Positions 1 to 11,829 of a DNA stretch of 64,000 nt are shown in pieces. The DNA comes from Oryza sativa Japonica Group (Eukaryota > Streptophyta > Magnoliopsida > Poales > Poaceae): NCBI RefSeq assembly GCF_034140825.1, contig NC_089046.1, positions 23,172,501-23,236,500 on the forward strand. Reading direction: 5' to 3'. A program made the position numbers and the translations under genes. The notes under the pieces are model-generated. The model was not told where the DNA came from. It did not search any database and saw only the letters and a list, made by a program, of their open reading frames with translations. The stretch's first letter is position 1; the number at the start of each line of letters is the position of its first letter.

Positions 1-2110
1 GCACAGAGGAAGGCACCATCTTTTTTAATGGCAAATAAGGGAAAAACCTCTTCGTTAGATCCTGCTCATAACACCTCGTAATCCTAATTGCAGTTAAGAC
101 CTTGATTCCGTCAGTCACGCACGCGTATCGGTAGCGCCTTGCCAGGCGGCCGCACGTCGCTGCCAGGCCGACGCCGTCGCCTCCACCCTCGGGCGTCGTC
201 CCTGCAAATCACAGGAGGAGACCCTGAAGAGAGATGGAAAACGAAGAAGTCAGAGGATTTAACGCCACGGTTTGGGGGCAATTTGATGCCACGGTTTGAG
301 GGCAGTTTGATGCCCACGGTTAGGGTTAACGGAGGATTTATCAGAAATCGTGACAGAGTGGCATGTTTCTAATTTTTAAAAGGTTCAGTGGCATCCACCC
401 GATTTCATGAATACTATTAGTAAATTTTTAATTGGGTAAATTTACAATGGCATGGATCCAATTAACCCATAAAAAAACACAATCATCGTAGGGTGCAGCT
501 CCGTCACCGCCGGCCTTCTCCCTGCTGCCCTTTACTGCTACAAATGGGAGGGCCATGCCGCCGCCGCCGGCGGCCTCCCCCCTCCGGGCCGATCAGAGAG
601 GAAAGAGGGAGGAAGGGAGGGGACGACCACACCAGGGAGGGAGGGTGATCTGCCGCCGGCTCTCATCATCGGTGCCGTCCCTCGTCGCTGAGCAGCCGCC
701 TCAGGCCCTCCTTGCCTCGCCGAGCCGCCACCGCTAGCTCCACCTTGCCGAGCCGCCTCCGTCAGACCTCCTCATCGGCGCTGACCCTCATTGCCGAGCC
801 TCGCCAAGCCGCCGCCGGACCTCCCCGTCGAACCGCCGCCGCCGCCGGCCCTCCCCGCCGAGCCGCCACCACCGCCGGACCACCTCCTCCTCGCCTAGCC
901 GTCGCCGGCCCTCCCCCCCCCCCCCCCCGAACCGCCGCCGCCGCCGGACCTTCTCCTCCTCACCCAGCCGAGCCGACCTCGCGCGCTGGCTCTCCTTGCA
1001 GGCTCCGAGGAGAGGGAGGGGGAGAGAGAGAGAGGGGAGGGGAGGATAAGGTTTGAGTGGTGGCCTGGTGGGGGGAGTCGGGGAGACGGGATATGTGGTG
1101 CTCTTATGAATGACATATTTATTGTAGTTGAACATGCCCTCAGTGACCGTTTGTCGTTTGGAAGGGAAAGACGAAGTGCTAATTGGGAAAATTATAAAAA
1201 CCATCCATTATATCACCTCGAGTTTGGGATTACCCCTATAAAATGCTTTTCACAAATATCTCCCTCCTAATTTACCTTGGTTTGATATTCTGGAAATGAA
1301 TCAATAATCTAAGATTAGCCGATTATTCTACAGTTTCTGTGTTTGCTGCCAAAACAGCTAACAACTGATGAACAAGAAAAGTTATTATGGTTCAAATACT
1401 CAACAGCACCTGCTGATCGTCAATTAATTGTTACTGGACTCATTTTTCCCACCTATTTGATACTGACTGGATGTCAATTAATTGTTACTGGACGTCAGTG
1501 TTGTGGAATCTTTATTACTAGTATTTTCTTCCATCGTGCTAGACTTTGATGAAGTGTTTTTACTGGATGTCAATTCTTGACAGCCAAATGTTATCCTAAG
1601 TCCCAACTAATCTTAACTCTCCCAAGTAAATGCAAGAAAACATCAAAGCACTTACAAATTTAACTACAATCTTCCAGCCTTTGTTGTGAATTGTGATAGA
1701 TTCTCACAAAAATAATTTGAACAGACGGGATCTTATAGAAAAACATATAGCTCACGACAGGAATAATAACAATGGTGTGAAATAGACGACAAAAGCTTTA
1801 AAACATAGGGAATGTTGATCTCTTTGTGGGTTGTGACTTGATAATTTGCTTTTGCAAATCTCTTGCCTTTTACTGGACGAAAGCTTGTGATCTTTTACAA
1901 TGTCAAACCCAATCAAAGGTGTAAAATAATAAGAGCCAACAAATGTAATAATTCTTCATGTTCACAATATAGATAGGAAAAAAAAACATTTATAACCAAG
2001 TCACTGGCATCATAATATATATGCCTTTTTTTTTGTTGAAACAATTCATTGAGGTACATACACCAAAACAATAATGAATATGAAACACTGCTAGAGCATT
2101 AGAGATTTGC
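1..2110. other. Intergenic stretch left of the NLR duplication
   Basis: No gene can be supported here. Positions 1-480 are ordinary mixed sequence. Positions 490-1060 are a GC-rich low-complexity block listed separately. Positions 1083-2110 are AT-rich, with short direct repeats around 1424-1500 (a CAATTAATTGTTACTGGA motif occurs twice). Open frames in the GC-rich part are composition artefacts. Confidence 0.5.
490..1056. repeat. GC-rich CCG/CTC low-complexity block
   Basis: This block is dominated by CCG and CCT triplets with a run of about 18 C near 910-928. Translation gives proline/alanine/arginine-rich frames in several registers on both strands, which is typical of low-complexity GC sequence or captured GC-rich cargo in rice transposons. 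No domain is recognisable. It could be the GC-rich 5' part of an unannotated gene, but no splice chain or conserved frame supports that. Confidence 0.5.
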
Positions 2111-2984
2111 TGCATAAAAATGCAGAATCAGCACCCGTTCATCCTCAATCACAACTCTAATGAACCTTACCAATGTCATGCAGCGCATTCTGGGTGGCAC
2201 AGACTCCTAATAGCTCTTGCAGCTTCAAGCAGCCAAACCAGCTATCCTTTTTTTCTTACATGGATATGCACATCGAGCTCTTGTATAATACATTAAATAT
2301 TTAAAAAATATAAACATAACATATAGCTTAAAACAAGTGATCTAACAAATGCAGTGGAGAATATATATTTCAATCCGTGGAGTAAATACTCCATTTCAAC
2401 AATCCCACCATGAATAATATGAAAACTAACAGGGTCTTATATCTTCTTGCTTGAATTCCAAATAACATAGTACTGCTCTTTATAGAGAGCCAACTAAACA
2501 ACTCGATTCTAATTTCATGGAATGGAAACAACCAAAACAACTGGTAGATAGATAGATAGATAGATAAGCCGATAATTTCACCCACTCTGTTGCATCGCCT
2601 ATTGTTCGTGTGCTCCCTTGTTGGGCTTACGATGATAGATTGCAGGTGATACTGAACGACCATAATTACATGATGAGTAAGACACCTGCAACAAGAAGTT
2701 AGTTTTTATTAAATCTACCATTGAATATATTTTTATTGTATTTTACTTTGCTTTGAAAATGTTGTTATTTGATCAAACTTGAATAAGTTTGATTTAGGAA
2801 AAACCCTTCATCGATTTGTAGTGTGAAAAGGAGTACAAGGTAAAAAAAAGTCTCAATTGAATGATTATTTGTGTTGTACAGATAAAGAAAACCAGGCAAA
2901 TATCTAACCATGCAAATATGCAGAAATTTGGCTAGTTGGAAATTAACTTGGAGTGACCCACGCATATAAGCATTATTTAGAGAT

Positions 2985-3070
2985 GCACTTGATACTGCAG
3001 TGGTAAGAGGTGTGTGGTTTCAACCCTGAGATCACGTGTTCAATCCCTAACATGCTCGTAATTTGTTCAA
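2985..3070 (+). repeat. Possible tRNA-related SINE fragment
   Basis: The segment has a box-A-like stretch (CAGTGGTAAGAGG) followed about 35 bp later by a box-B-like stretch (GTGTTCAATCCC), and then an A-rich run. That spacing resembles the internal Pol III promoter of a tRNA-derived SINE. A similar but weaker pattern occurs at about 7624-7690. No target duplication was found, so this remains a weak call. Confidence 0.3.
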
Positions 3071-3544
3071 AAAAAAACTTTGGAAGGATGTTTCTCCCTC
3101 CAAATCTTGTTTTTATTAATATAAGCATTATTTACAATGAGATGTCAAATTACGTAACATAGTTGACACTTGACTGCAATGGCATAAAAGAAATCATCTC
3201 AATATAACAATTCTCTTACGTAACGATATAGGGGGAGGGGAAAAAAGGAATGTATAACTAGGAGTAAGAAGTTGATTGCACGCTGATATGCTAAAGTTCA
3301 TAAAGAGTTTTTTGGGTTTTTTTTAAGATAATGAATAACCTGGCAGCTGCATCAAAGACGTACATAGGCTATCATGCATTACTGTACGCCAAGCAAAGAT
3401 AGAAAAAAATAACGTTCATAAAGATACATCATATTAAACGTTGAGTGGGAGGCTTGGTGGACCTAGCATTATATAATGGCTAGTACATGAAAAAAAAGGT
3501 TGTTGATTAGGGGAAGAAATCAGCTAAGTACCTGAGTTAGTTCA

Positions 3545-6500
3545 TCACCATCGTATTTCGAGCGCTGCTTGATTAGGATAGTCCTTAAGTGCCTCTCTAA
3601 CAACAGCCTTGCTGCTTGAATAAATGGTTGCATGCCGAAGGGAGTGGAGATTCTCCAAACCTAAATCATTTAAGCCACCCCTCCTTAGGCTGGTCCAAAT
3701 ACGAAGATAAAGCCTTTCAAGGTGGGGCATAGCTCCTGGTTGAAACGATGGCATCATGGGGCTATAAAAGTGAAAATCTTTTAAACTCCGAAATACACAT
3801 GCACCTCTGTGGATAGTGAGCTTTTCCTATAGTTGTTCCGAAACAAATGCTAACTGTAGCCTGAGAAAGCGAAGAGATGGAAGCTCAGCGAGGCGATCAA
3901 GGTGGTCAGACTGGAGATATTCAAAACACAGCCAAATGGATAAGGTGGTGAGGCGGGAGAGCATCGACGAATTGATCCAACATGGGAATGCTTTCATATA
4001 CGAATGGTGCATGAACAACCTTTGGAGACCAGAAGGAACCTGTTGCATGTCTATGATTTCTTCAAAACTATTATTATTTCTCAAATCTAGGTCTTGCAAA
4101 TTGGTGAACCTTTGTATAGACGTTTGAATGGATTCCTTTAACTCAAATGTTTTTTCACTACTGAAAACGATCCTAAGAGTCCTTAGCTCCGTCAAATTGC
4201 CAATCTCTTTTATTACCTTTCGGGTAGCTTCTATTACAAGCTCCTGTAAAGATTTCATATCCCCCAGCATCAGACCTTGTGCCAGCTTCACTCTGCCAGC
4301 ATATAGCCGCAACAGTTTCCTTAGTTTGGCAAAAGACATTGGAAACAGTACCTTATGAGATTTAAAAGAACTTGGTTTACGTGCACCTCTTATGTCCAAG
4401 GTTTCGAGAGATTCCAGTTTCCCAATGCTTTCAGGGAGCTCAGTGGCACCATAGTGCCCTAGACGCAGAAATCTTAGGAGGAGTAGCTTATCGAGATGAT
4501 TAAGATGGTTCTTGTCCATTCCACTGCAGTCCTCAAGCTGCAACACACGCAGGACATGAAAGCTCGACAAGGGTGGTATCGAGTCGACCTTGCCGAAGAT
4601 AGTAATCGACCTTACTTTGGACAATTGTTCTCTTGCTTCTGGCGAGGCATAGGACTTATTGCTGTTATGGAGAGATAATCGGCGAATCTTCTTCTTTTGT
4701 GCTGTACATGTATGTTTACCTGTTTGTTGACCATCAGATAAATACGTTGTAACAAAATCTTCTTCTACTGACAGCTGATTTATTAGCTCAAGCACCATGT
4801 CATGTACTTTGCATGCATGCACCTTACCATCTTCATCCCAAAGAGTGTTCTCACTCATTGGCTGGATCAAGCTTCGATTGATGAGCTCGTTGAAGTAGCT
4901 CTCGCCAATCTCCTGCAAGCTTGTCCCTGCAGGTCGTGTTTCATCTGTAATAAAACCCTCTGCTAACCAACTCCATATCAAAACATATTTTCTAATTAGC
5001 TCATCCTCAGTATATTTGCTTAGAGACAACAAGCAAGTCTTCAAATGAAAAGGTAGATCGCTGTAACTGAGGCTTAATATCTTCCGCATGTTGTCCACAT
5101 CAAGGTTGTTCTCAAGCCCCAAACTGATAGACTTATTGACCTTGTCCCATTCCTCTGAATTCCTTGGTTTGCTAGCAAGTAGGCATGCTGTAGTGATGAT
5201 TGCTAGCGGTACACCACCACATTTCTTCAAAATTTTCTCAGTGACACCACACAAATCAGCAGGACAGTCATCGTTAGAGTCAAATATTCGTTTGCAGAAC
5301 AATTGTCTGGAATCATCATCAGATAAGGGTTTCATTTCATAAACACCACCGCCTGCATGTTCTGCAATGACCTTGTTTCGCGTGGTTACAATTATTTTGC
5401 TACCAAGTTTAGCATCTTGCACAGCAAGTTTGATAGTATCCCACGCTGATTTTTTCCATACATCATCAATCACGCACAAGAACCTAAAGATGGTAGCATA
5501 TACACATGTTATTGAACCTAGATATAAATCATGTGAAGCCTGTCCAAAAAAGATAGGAATATGTATCTTGCACATTGAATGTCGAAAATGATGTGCAGCT
5601 TTAAATGTGTAATTTTCCAACAATTTTGACACAATAAGTGCAGCTTTGTGAATTTCTATTCACAAAGTTACAAAGATACTTAATTATGCGTAAATAGGGC
5701 AGATTTCTGAATAACTATGTGTTCCATTGGAAAACCAAAACTTTATTTACAAGCCAGTTATATTATAATAGTATAAAAACTTGAGCTAGGATTCCCGGTT
5801 ATATTAGAATACAATAAAAACTTGAGCCAGGACTCTTATTTGTACAACAAAAGGTATCTTCAAATAATGATAAAAGGTAGGTATAACATAGAAATGTACC
5901 TTCTATTGTTGAGGAAGTCTCTAATTTTGTCGATGAGCTGCTTCGTTTCCCATGTTTCATCTATGTGGGAATACATTTTCTCATCAAGTTGGAGAAGAAT
6001 GTTCTTGAGAATCTTGTTTATATCAGGATTCAAGGACACCGAAACAAAACAATAGCTGTCAAATTTTGCCTTAAGCTCCTGAAATAATGAATTGGCAAGA
6101 GTTGTCTTTCCTAAGCCTCCGAATCCAACAATAGAAATTATATTTGATTGTTGGCTGGATGAGCCGTCATATTCCAAGAGTTGCTTAGTTAGCTCATTTT
6201 TTGGCTTGCTAATGCCAATGAGTTTTGTTGCCTTTCGGTACATAGCTTCTAGGCGAGAATCAACATCCACAACAGTTGGCCTGGCAGCGATGTCATCGAC
6301 TCTGCACCTGTCACGACGCTCGCTGACCTTCTTGACCTGGTCCATGATGTCTTTGATGACACCGTGGATCTGATGGTTAGTTTTGAACTTGTTGAACAAA
6401 TTGGTGACCTTCTTGAAGCTCGTGGCAGGTTCATGCCCCTTGCACTTTAACATGAAGGTGTCGATGGCATCCTCGATGTCGTAAGATAGCTCTCTCACCT

Positions 6501-6702
6501 CGCTGGCCCAGATCTTGACCTGCTGGTCAAGTTGATCCACAGGTGTCTCAGCCACCTTGTGGAGTGCTGCGGTCATACCTTTCAACTCTTTCTCAAGTTC
6601 TTCGATCTCTCCCTTGACACCCTTTTGCAGCTTGTATTCGCCAACCAGCAGCTCCCCAAGCTTGGGGAGGAGGGTGTTCATTGCCCCAGTGGCGATGTTC
6701 AT
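3545..6702 (-). CDS. CC-NB-ARC-LRR disease resistance (NLR) protein, copy A, with early stop
   Basis: This is an intracellular immune receptor of the coiled-coil NLR class. Exon 1 is 6702-5900 and exon 2 begins at 5483; the 416-bp intron (5899-5484) splits one Arg codon, giving LNNRR-FLCVIDDVW across the join. Order of parts: Rx-type coiled coil (residues ~1-150), P-loop GFGGLGKTT (~205), RNBS-A FDSYCFVSVSLN, kinase-2 FLCVIDDVW, RNBS-B GSKIIVTTRN, GLPL motif CGGVPLAI, a VHD version of the MHD motif, then leucine-rich repeats. The frame meets a TAG at 3829-3827 (Gln in copy B), giving 819 residues. The same frame then stays open for 93 more codons to TGA at 3547-3545, giving 913 if read through. 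Everything else is open, so a slightly shortened receptor may still be made. A CAG|GTACTT donor just after the final stop and a TTGCAG acceptor near 2690 suggest an intron in the 3' UTR. A 5' UTR intron is also possible. Confidence 0.85.
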
Positions 6703-7370
6703 CTTGGCCTATCTGATGTTGAATGCCTGCACGGGTATACACAGATGCACTTAAATGAGCCTCTTGAGTTTATCAGTATGTATCAGGATTCAGGAATGAT
6801 CAAGCAACCGCAAAAACATGGAGAAAAACGACATCTGAATAATTAAGCTGCTATGTAGCATGTCAAATCGAGACTAGATTGAGGTAACAACCGTGTGCTG
6901 CATCACCTAATCGATCCAAGCAAAGCTCATCACCGTGAGCAGCGCAAGATAGCGACCTCTCAACGCTATACGGTATACTAGTAACAGGAAGGACCAAGCA
7001 ACGACGCCCAAACACACATGGAGAAAATCAGCATCTGGATCAACGGGGCGTACCGGAATTGGAGGGTCGGGACAGTGGATGCGGTCGTCGTCGCCGCTGG
7101 CTCCGCTCCGATCCGCCCCTTGGCCGCGCCGCCCCCGATCGATCGATGCCGTGGTGGAGTCCGGTCTTATCGAAGCGGCTGGCGGCGAGTAGAGGAGCTC
7201 GCTCGGGTCAACGGGTGGGAGACGGAGTGCTCCAGCGCATGGTAGTGGAGGAAATGATAAAACTAGCTGTGCGCCTGTGCCCCCGCGCATCGCGGATCAT
7301 GCCTATAGATCCTTAATCATAAAAGAAAAAAAATAAAAAAAATAAAAATTAACATGATTGTAAACAACAT

Positions 7371-7562
7371 CAGTGGCGGATCAAAGAAAATCGGTTCGTT
7401 GGTGTCATAACGTGTCTAGCTATCGGTATCGGTGTCATAGTATACTAATTATGCTTAGATTATGGTGTTATAATGTATGGATAAGCAGTTTTACTATAGG
7501 TTGGTTTTGCCAAAAGTCGTCAGTGTCGCCTGACACCGACGCATATACTATAGATCCGCCCC
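7371..7562. mobile_element. Small MULE-type MITE with perfect target duplication
   Basis: This 192-bp element starts CAGTGGCGGATC and ends GATCCGCCCC, so its ends are inverted repeats. It is flanked by an identical 10-base direct repeat, TAAACAACAT, at 7361-7370 and 7563-7572. A 9-10 bp target duplication points to the Mutator superfamily. There is no coding capacity. It sits about 130 bp beyond the right edge of duplication copy A and has no counterpart at copy B. Confidence 0.75.
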
Positions 7563-7572
7563 TAAACAACAT

Positions 7573-8203
7573 AGCTTGCAACAACGCTATAGAATAATAA
7601 CTCGATCAGAAAGAGAATATCACATAGAAGGGCATGCAGCCCAGTGGTTGTAGTGACACCCTAAGGTCCTGAGTTAAGTCTTCATAGGAGCGAATTTTAG
7701 ATTGGATTATTTGAGGGCTAAGTTTCTAATTTAAAATTGGATTATTTGATGGCTAAGTTCCTAATTTAAAACGGCTACATATACCCCGGTTGGATGTTGA
7801 GGCCGCCAGTTGGATCTAATTTAAAATTGGATTATTTGAGGGCTATGTTCCTATGTTGAGGCCGGGTAAAAAATATCCTTCTCCCGGGTAAAAAAATATC
7901 CTTCTCCCTTTGAGGGCTAAGTTCCTATGTTGAGACCGGGTAAAAAATATCCTTAAAATATCCCAGTTGGATGTTGAGGCCGGGTAAAAAATATCCTTCT
8001 TCCGGGTAAAATCCCGAAAAAGGGTATCCTTCTCCCGAGTAAAAAATACCATTCTCCTGAAAAAAAAATCCTTCTCCCGAGTAAAAAATATCATTCTCCC
8101 GATTGGATGTTGAGGCCGGATAAAAAATATCCTTCTCTAAAAAAACGATGTTCAATTATATCCTTCTCTAGAAAAACCTAGTATGGTAAATATCCTTCTC
8201 TAA
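7573..8203. repeat. Degenerate minisatellite (GGGTAAAAAATATCCTTCTC-type)
   Basis: From about 7795 the sequence repeats short blocks built from TTGGATGTTGAGGCCGG and GGGTAAAAAATATCCTTCTC in varying order and length. Between 7573 and 7795 there are direct copies of a TTAAAATTGGATTATTTGA block and a weak SINE-like start near 7624. Open frames here are repeat artefacts. Confidence 0.7.
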
Positions 8204-8430
8204 AAAAAACTTTGAGTGACTAGTATACTTTTGTGGAGCACATGGTGCTAGTACTAGTATGGCAAATATCCTTCTCTAAAAAAACTTTGAGTGACTAGTA
8301 TACTTTCGTGGAGCACATGGTGCTGGTGCTAGTATGGCAAATATCCTTCTCTACAAATTGAGTGACTAGTATACTTTTGTGGAGCACATCATGCTAGTGC
8401 TAGTATGGTAAATATCCTTCTCTAGAAAAA

Positions 8431-8780
8431 AATGAATTAAAGTAAAGGATAAACAACGTAAAATCTACTAAAAGTACCAAAAAAATGGAATTTCATCAAC
8501 ATCTGAATTTTTGTATATATATTATTTATTTTATTGTTTTGTATCTAGCAAAATTGTAGGGTAGAACGACATAATAGATCCTGGCTTCTCCATTTAATTC
8601 GGAGAAAAGGAGGTATTTTTGTTCATGGAACATTGATAGAGAAAAAAGCCGACTATCGGATTTGAACCGATGACCCTCGCATTACAAATGCGATGCTCTA
8701 ACCTCTGAGCTAAGTGGGCTTACATAACAGAAATAGTGTAACAAATAGAAATATGTATAGTATAGGAAATCCGTAAATCT
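8431..8780. other. Plastid-derived insert (NUPT), unit 1
   Basis: The segment resembles the grass plastid rps4-trnT-trnL interval: AT-rich spacer, a complete trnT-UGU on the minus strand, and the start of the next spacer. Its boundaries are where the minisatellite stops and resumes. The plastid origin rests on recognition of the tRNA and spacer; a direct comparison with a rice plastome would settle it. Confidence 0.8.
8647..8719 (-). tRNA. trnT-UGU: Plastid-type tRNA-Thr(UGU) copy 1, probably silent in the nucleus
   Basis: This is a 73-nt tRNA with anticodon stem TCGCA/TGCGA and loop TTTGTAA (anticodon UGU), a TTCAAAT T-loop and a standard D-arm. The acceptor stem shows one C-C mismatch at the fourth pair. 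It lies within nuclear plastid-derived DNA, so expression is doubtful. Confidence 0.85.
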
Positions 8781-8935
8781 AAAAAAAACTTTGAGTGACT
8801 AGTATACTTTTGTGGAGCACATGGTGCTAGTGCTAGTATGGCAAATATCCTTCTCTAAAAATTGAGTGACTAGTATACTTTTGTGGAGCACATCATGCTA
8901 GTGCTAGTATGGTAAATATCCTTCTCTAGAAAAAA

Positions 8936-9284
8936 TGAATTAAAGTAAAGGATAAACAGCGTAAAATCTACTAAAAATACCACAAAAAATGGAATTTCAT
9001 CAACATCTGAATTTTTGTATATATATTATTTATTTTATTGTTTTGTATCTAGCAAAATTGTAGGGTAGAACGACATAATAGATCATGGCTTCTCCATTTA
9101 ATTCGGAGAAAAGGAGGTATTTTTGTTCATGGAACATTGATAGAGAAAAAAGCCGACTATCGGATTTGAACCGATGACCCTCGCATTACAAATGTGATGC
9201 TCTAACCTCTGAGCTAAGTGGGCTTACATAACAGAAATAGTGTAACAAATAGAAATATGTATAGTATAGGAAATCCGTAAATCT
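8936..9284. other. Plastid-derived insert (NUPT), unit 2
   Basis: Second copy of the plastid-derived segment, 505 bp downstream of the first and nearly identical to it, with minisatellite units on both sides. Confidence 0.8.
9151..9223 (-). tRNA. trnT-UGU: Plastid-type tRNA-Thr(UGU) copy 2, with damaged anticodon stem
   Basis: Identical in layout to copies 1 and 3 but with one change in the anticodon stem (TCGCA becomes TCACA), which creates an A-C mispair with the unchanged 3' strand. This fits a non-functional nuclear copy. Confidence 0.85.
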
Positions 9285-9437
9285 AAAAAAAACTTTGAGT
9301 GACTAGTATACTTTTGTGGAGCACATGGTGCTAGTGCTAGTATGGCAAATATCCTTCTCTAAAAATTGAGTGACTAGTATACTTTTGTGGAGCACATCAT
9401 GCTAGTGCTAGTATGGTAAATATCCTTCTCTAGAAAA

Positions 9438-9788
9438 AATGAATTAAAGTAAAGGATAAACAGCGTAAAATCTACTAAAAGTACCACAAAAAATGGAATT
9501 TCATCAACATCTGAATTTTTGTATATATATTATTTATTTTATTGTTTTGTATCTAGCAAAATTGTAGGGTAGAACGACATAATAGATCCTGGCTTCTCCA
9601 TTTAATTCGGAGAAAAGGAGGTATTTTTGTTCATGGAACATTGATAGAGAAAAAAGCCGACTATCGGATTTGAACCGATGACCCTCGCATTACAAATGCG
9701 ATGCTCTAACCTCTGAGCTAAGTGGGCTTACATAACAGAAATAGTGTAACAAATAGAAATATGTATAGTATAGGAAATCCGTAAATCT
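9438..9788. other. Plastid-derived insert (NUPT), unit 3
   Basis: Third copy of the plastid-derived segment, about 503 bp from unit 2. After it the minisatellite continues without further plastid DNA. Confidence 0.8.
9655..9727 (-). tRNA. trnT-UGU: Plastid-type tRNA-Thr(UGU) copy 3, probably silent in the nucleus
   Basis: Same 73-nt sequence as copy 1, with anticodon UGU and an intact anticodon stem. It is embedded in the third plastid-derived unit. Confidence 0.85.
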
Positions 9789-10177
9789 AAAAAAAACTTT
9801 GAGTGACTAGTATACTTTTGTGGAGCACATGGTGCTAGTGCTAGTATGGCAAATATCCTTCTCTAAAAAAACTTTGAGTGACTAATATACTTTCGTGGAG
9901 CACATGGTGCTAGTGCTAGTATGGCAAATATCCTTCTCTAAAAATTTAGTGACTAGTATACTTTTGTGGAGCACATCATGCTAGTGCTAGTATGGTGAGT
10001 ATTCTTCTCTAGAAAAAAAGATGTTCTCGATTTTGAGTGACTAGTATACTTTTGTGGAGCACATGGGGCTAGTGCTAGTATGGTAGTACTGTAAAGACAA
10101 CGGTAGTTGTTCAATTAATTGAGTGACTAGTATACTTTTGTGGAGTACATGGTGCTCGTGCCAGTATGGTAGTATTA

Positions 10178-10421
10178 GAGCAGGTACAATAGCAGGCTAT
10201 AAGCCAGTTGCAAATATATTTTAAGGAGTTAAATAAGGAGAGAGAAGAGCAGCGGGCTACAGAATTGTAGCCACCTGTAGCACGGACTCCAAGACGCAGT
10301 ATGTGTATGACAGGTGGGACCAGATATTAATAGTGTAGTATGTAACTATTGTATGAATAAGCTATTAGATTGGCTATAGATGAACTGGAGCTAGTAGTTA
10401 GCTATACTATTGAACTTGCTC
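10178..10421. mobile_element. Tourist-like (PIF/Harbinger) MITE
   Basis: This 244-bp element has inverted ends (GAGCAGGTACAATAG on the left; GAGCAAGTTCAATAG reading in from the right). It is flanked by TTA at 10175-10177 and 10422-10424, the 3-bp target duplication typical of PIF/Harbinger. The interior resembles a common rice MITE with a GACAGGTGGGACCAG core. Confidence 0.8.
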
Positions 10422-10759
10422 TTATAAAGACAATGGTAGTCGTTCAGTTATTCGAAGTGTTGTCGTGGTATCCTCGCTGAATATGACTTTTGTATGGACC
10501 TTGTCATGTAAGCCGTCAGACTTAGCATCACTTTTGCACATATGGCTGTTAGGCGCTTGTATGGACCTCCTTGTGTACGACTAAGATTTGTTATCTAGTC
10601 ATTTGGAACTGCTTCTACATATGCTACATGGGTTGCTTTGTTCTGACTCACTTCGCAACTTTGCTTTGGTTGCCCACTGGTTATGAACTCAGGGATTTGA
10701 TTATTTATTGTTGTGTTCACTTCAACTCCAAATGTGCCAGAAAGACACAAGTTTTATCA

Positions 10760-11080
10760 TGTTATGCATAGCTAAGCGCCAAATATTATGGCGTGGAAAC
10801 TGCAACATTCAGCGCCATAGCATTTGGCGTGGACATCCAGCACTACACCAAGCCATACCTACCTGGTCGACTAAGTTAACCAGTTCAGCGCCAAATACCT
10901 CGGCGCTGACCTTAGCCACAACAGCGCCGAGTCGGATGGTGCTGAGCTTTGACACACTGGCACCATCCACGGTGTCACGACATTCAGCGCCGTTACATTT
11001 GGCGCTGAACCTCCGGGTTATTTTTGAAATAAGTTTTGGCCGCGATTCATTTACGAAATAAGTTTTTGCAAAGGGTCAAA
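10760..11080. repeat. Repeated palindromic AGCGCCAAAT / GGCGCTGA motifs
   Basis: The segment carries several inverted pairs of AGCGCC...GGCGCT motifs spaced by short AT stretches, followed by two copies of GAAATAAGTTTT. This is the style of a transposon subterminal region rather than a gene. No termini or target duplication could be fixed, and the rest of 10425-11829 shows no gene. Confidence 0.4.
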
Positions 11081-11253
11081 TTGTCAAAAATTTTGCATGG
11101 TGCAGAGGCGTAGTCCTCGCGCGCGTAGAGAGGCTGTATTCACGTGGATGGATCATGCGGTGGTTAAATCATGCGCGCGGATGGACGGTAATGATTGGTC
11201 CAGATGATTTGGCCGGTAGGATTGGAGAGGGATAACTCCTCTTTTTTATATTA

Positions 11254-11309
11254 GTATAGATATAGATATAGATATAGTTATAGATATAGATATAGATATA
11301 GATATAGAT
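11254..11309. repeat. (ATAGAT)n hexanucleotide microsatellite
   Basis: About nine units of ATAGAT with one substitution, directly after an AT-rich stretch. Confidence 0.9.
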
Positions 11310-11829
11310 GTATGGGACCATAATATTTTTATAATCAGTGTTACACTAACAGCGGGTATCTCGGCTCATAGTACAATTTCGTATTTCAATGCCTAGCTGT
11401 ACCCCGGAAGACCTGGGGCGATGATTAATTAATTTGTAAGCATAGTCAAACAAAACCGTGTCAGCACATCACAGGTGGTAATTGCAACTTATATGGTACA
11501 TATTTTTACTAAGCAGCTATACTAAATTGGCCGGCCATGAAAAAAAAAAACAAATAGAAATCAAGGTTTACTGCTCCATGATCCAGAACCTATGAATTTG
11601 TATCCAGTTCTGTAGATATGAGAGTTCAATATTCTTGTCAGCTTGTCATTAATATAATTAGCATCAATCTACATTAGCCACCATCTTTGCAAAAATCATC
11701 TTTGCAGACAGCGTATATAAGGCCCCGCTTGCAATAATCGCAGGTGGTCGCCTTACGTGCGCCAACTGCAAAGATACTTTTTTTTTTGCAGGTGGCTCCT
11801 TATGTACTCCACCTGCCAAAATAGTAGTA

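Larger units (their letters stand above)
2111..7236. repeat. Segmental duplication, copy A (NLR block)
   Basis: This block and 12259-17351 are near-identical over about 5.1 kb, including the NLR coding exons, its intron, the downstream 0.8-kb intron-like region and the GC-rich region before the ATG. Homology starts abruptly at a TGCATAAAAATGCAGAATC motif and fades at a GGGTCAACGGGTGGGAGA motif near 7205-7236. Copy A keeps about 70 bp near 3065-3160 that copy B lacks. A short tetranucleotide (GATA) repeat lies near 2545-2566. Both copies face the same way, so this is a direct tandem duplication with 10.1 kb spacing. Confidence 0.93.
8204..10165. repeat. Tandem array of a ~70-bp minisatellite interleaved with plastid DNA
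   Basis: About a dozen copies of a unit containing GAGTGACTAGTATACTTT, GGAGCACATGGTGCTAGT and AAATATCCTTCTCTA lie between 8204 and 10165. In the middle a compound unit of about 504 bp (two minisatellite copies plus about 350 bp of plastid-derived DNA) is repeated three times, and the array then continues without the plastid part. The exact period and near-identity of the three compound units point to recent tandem amplification. Confidence 0.9.

Noticed and set aside
712-1056. Proline/arginine-rich open frame in the GC-rich block
   Set aside because: Equally long frames exist in other registers and on the other strand. It is a composition effect with no domain or splice support.
8647-9727. 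Three functional nuclear tRNA-Thr genes
   Set aside because: They sit in plastid-derived DNA, one has a broken stem pair, and the surrounding spacer is plastid-like. They are better read as silent copies.
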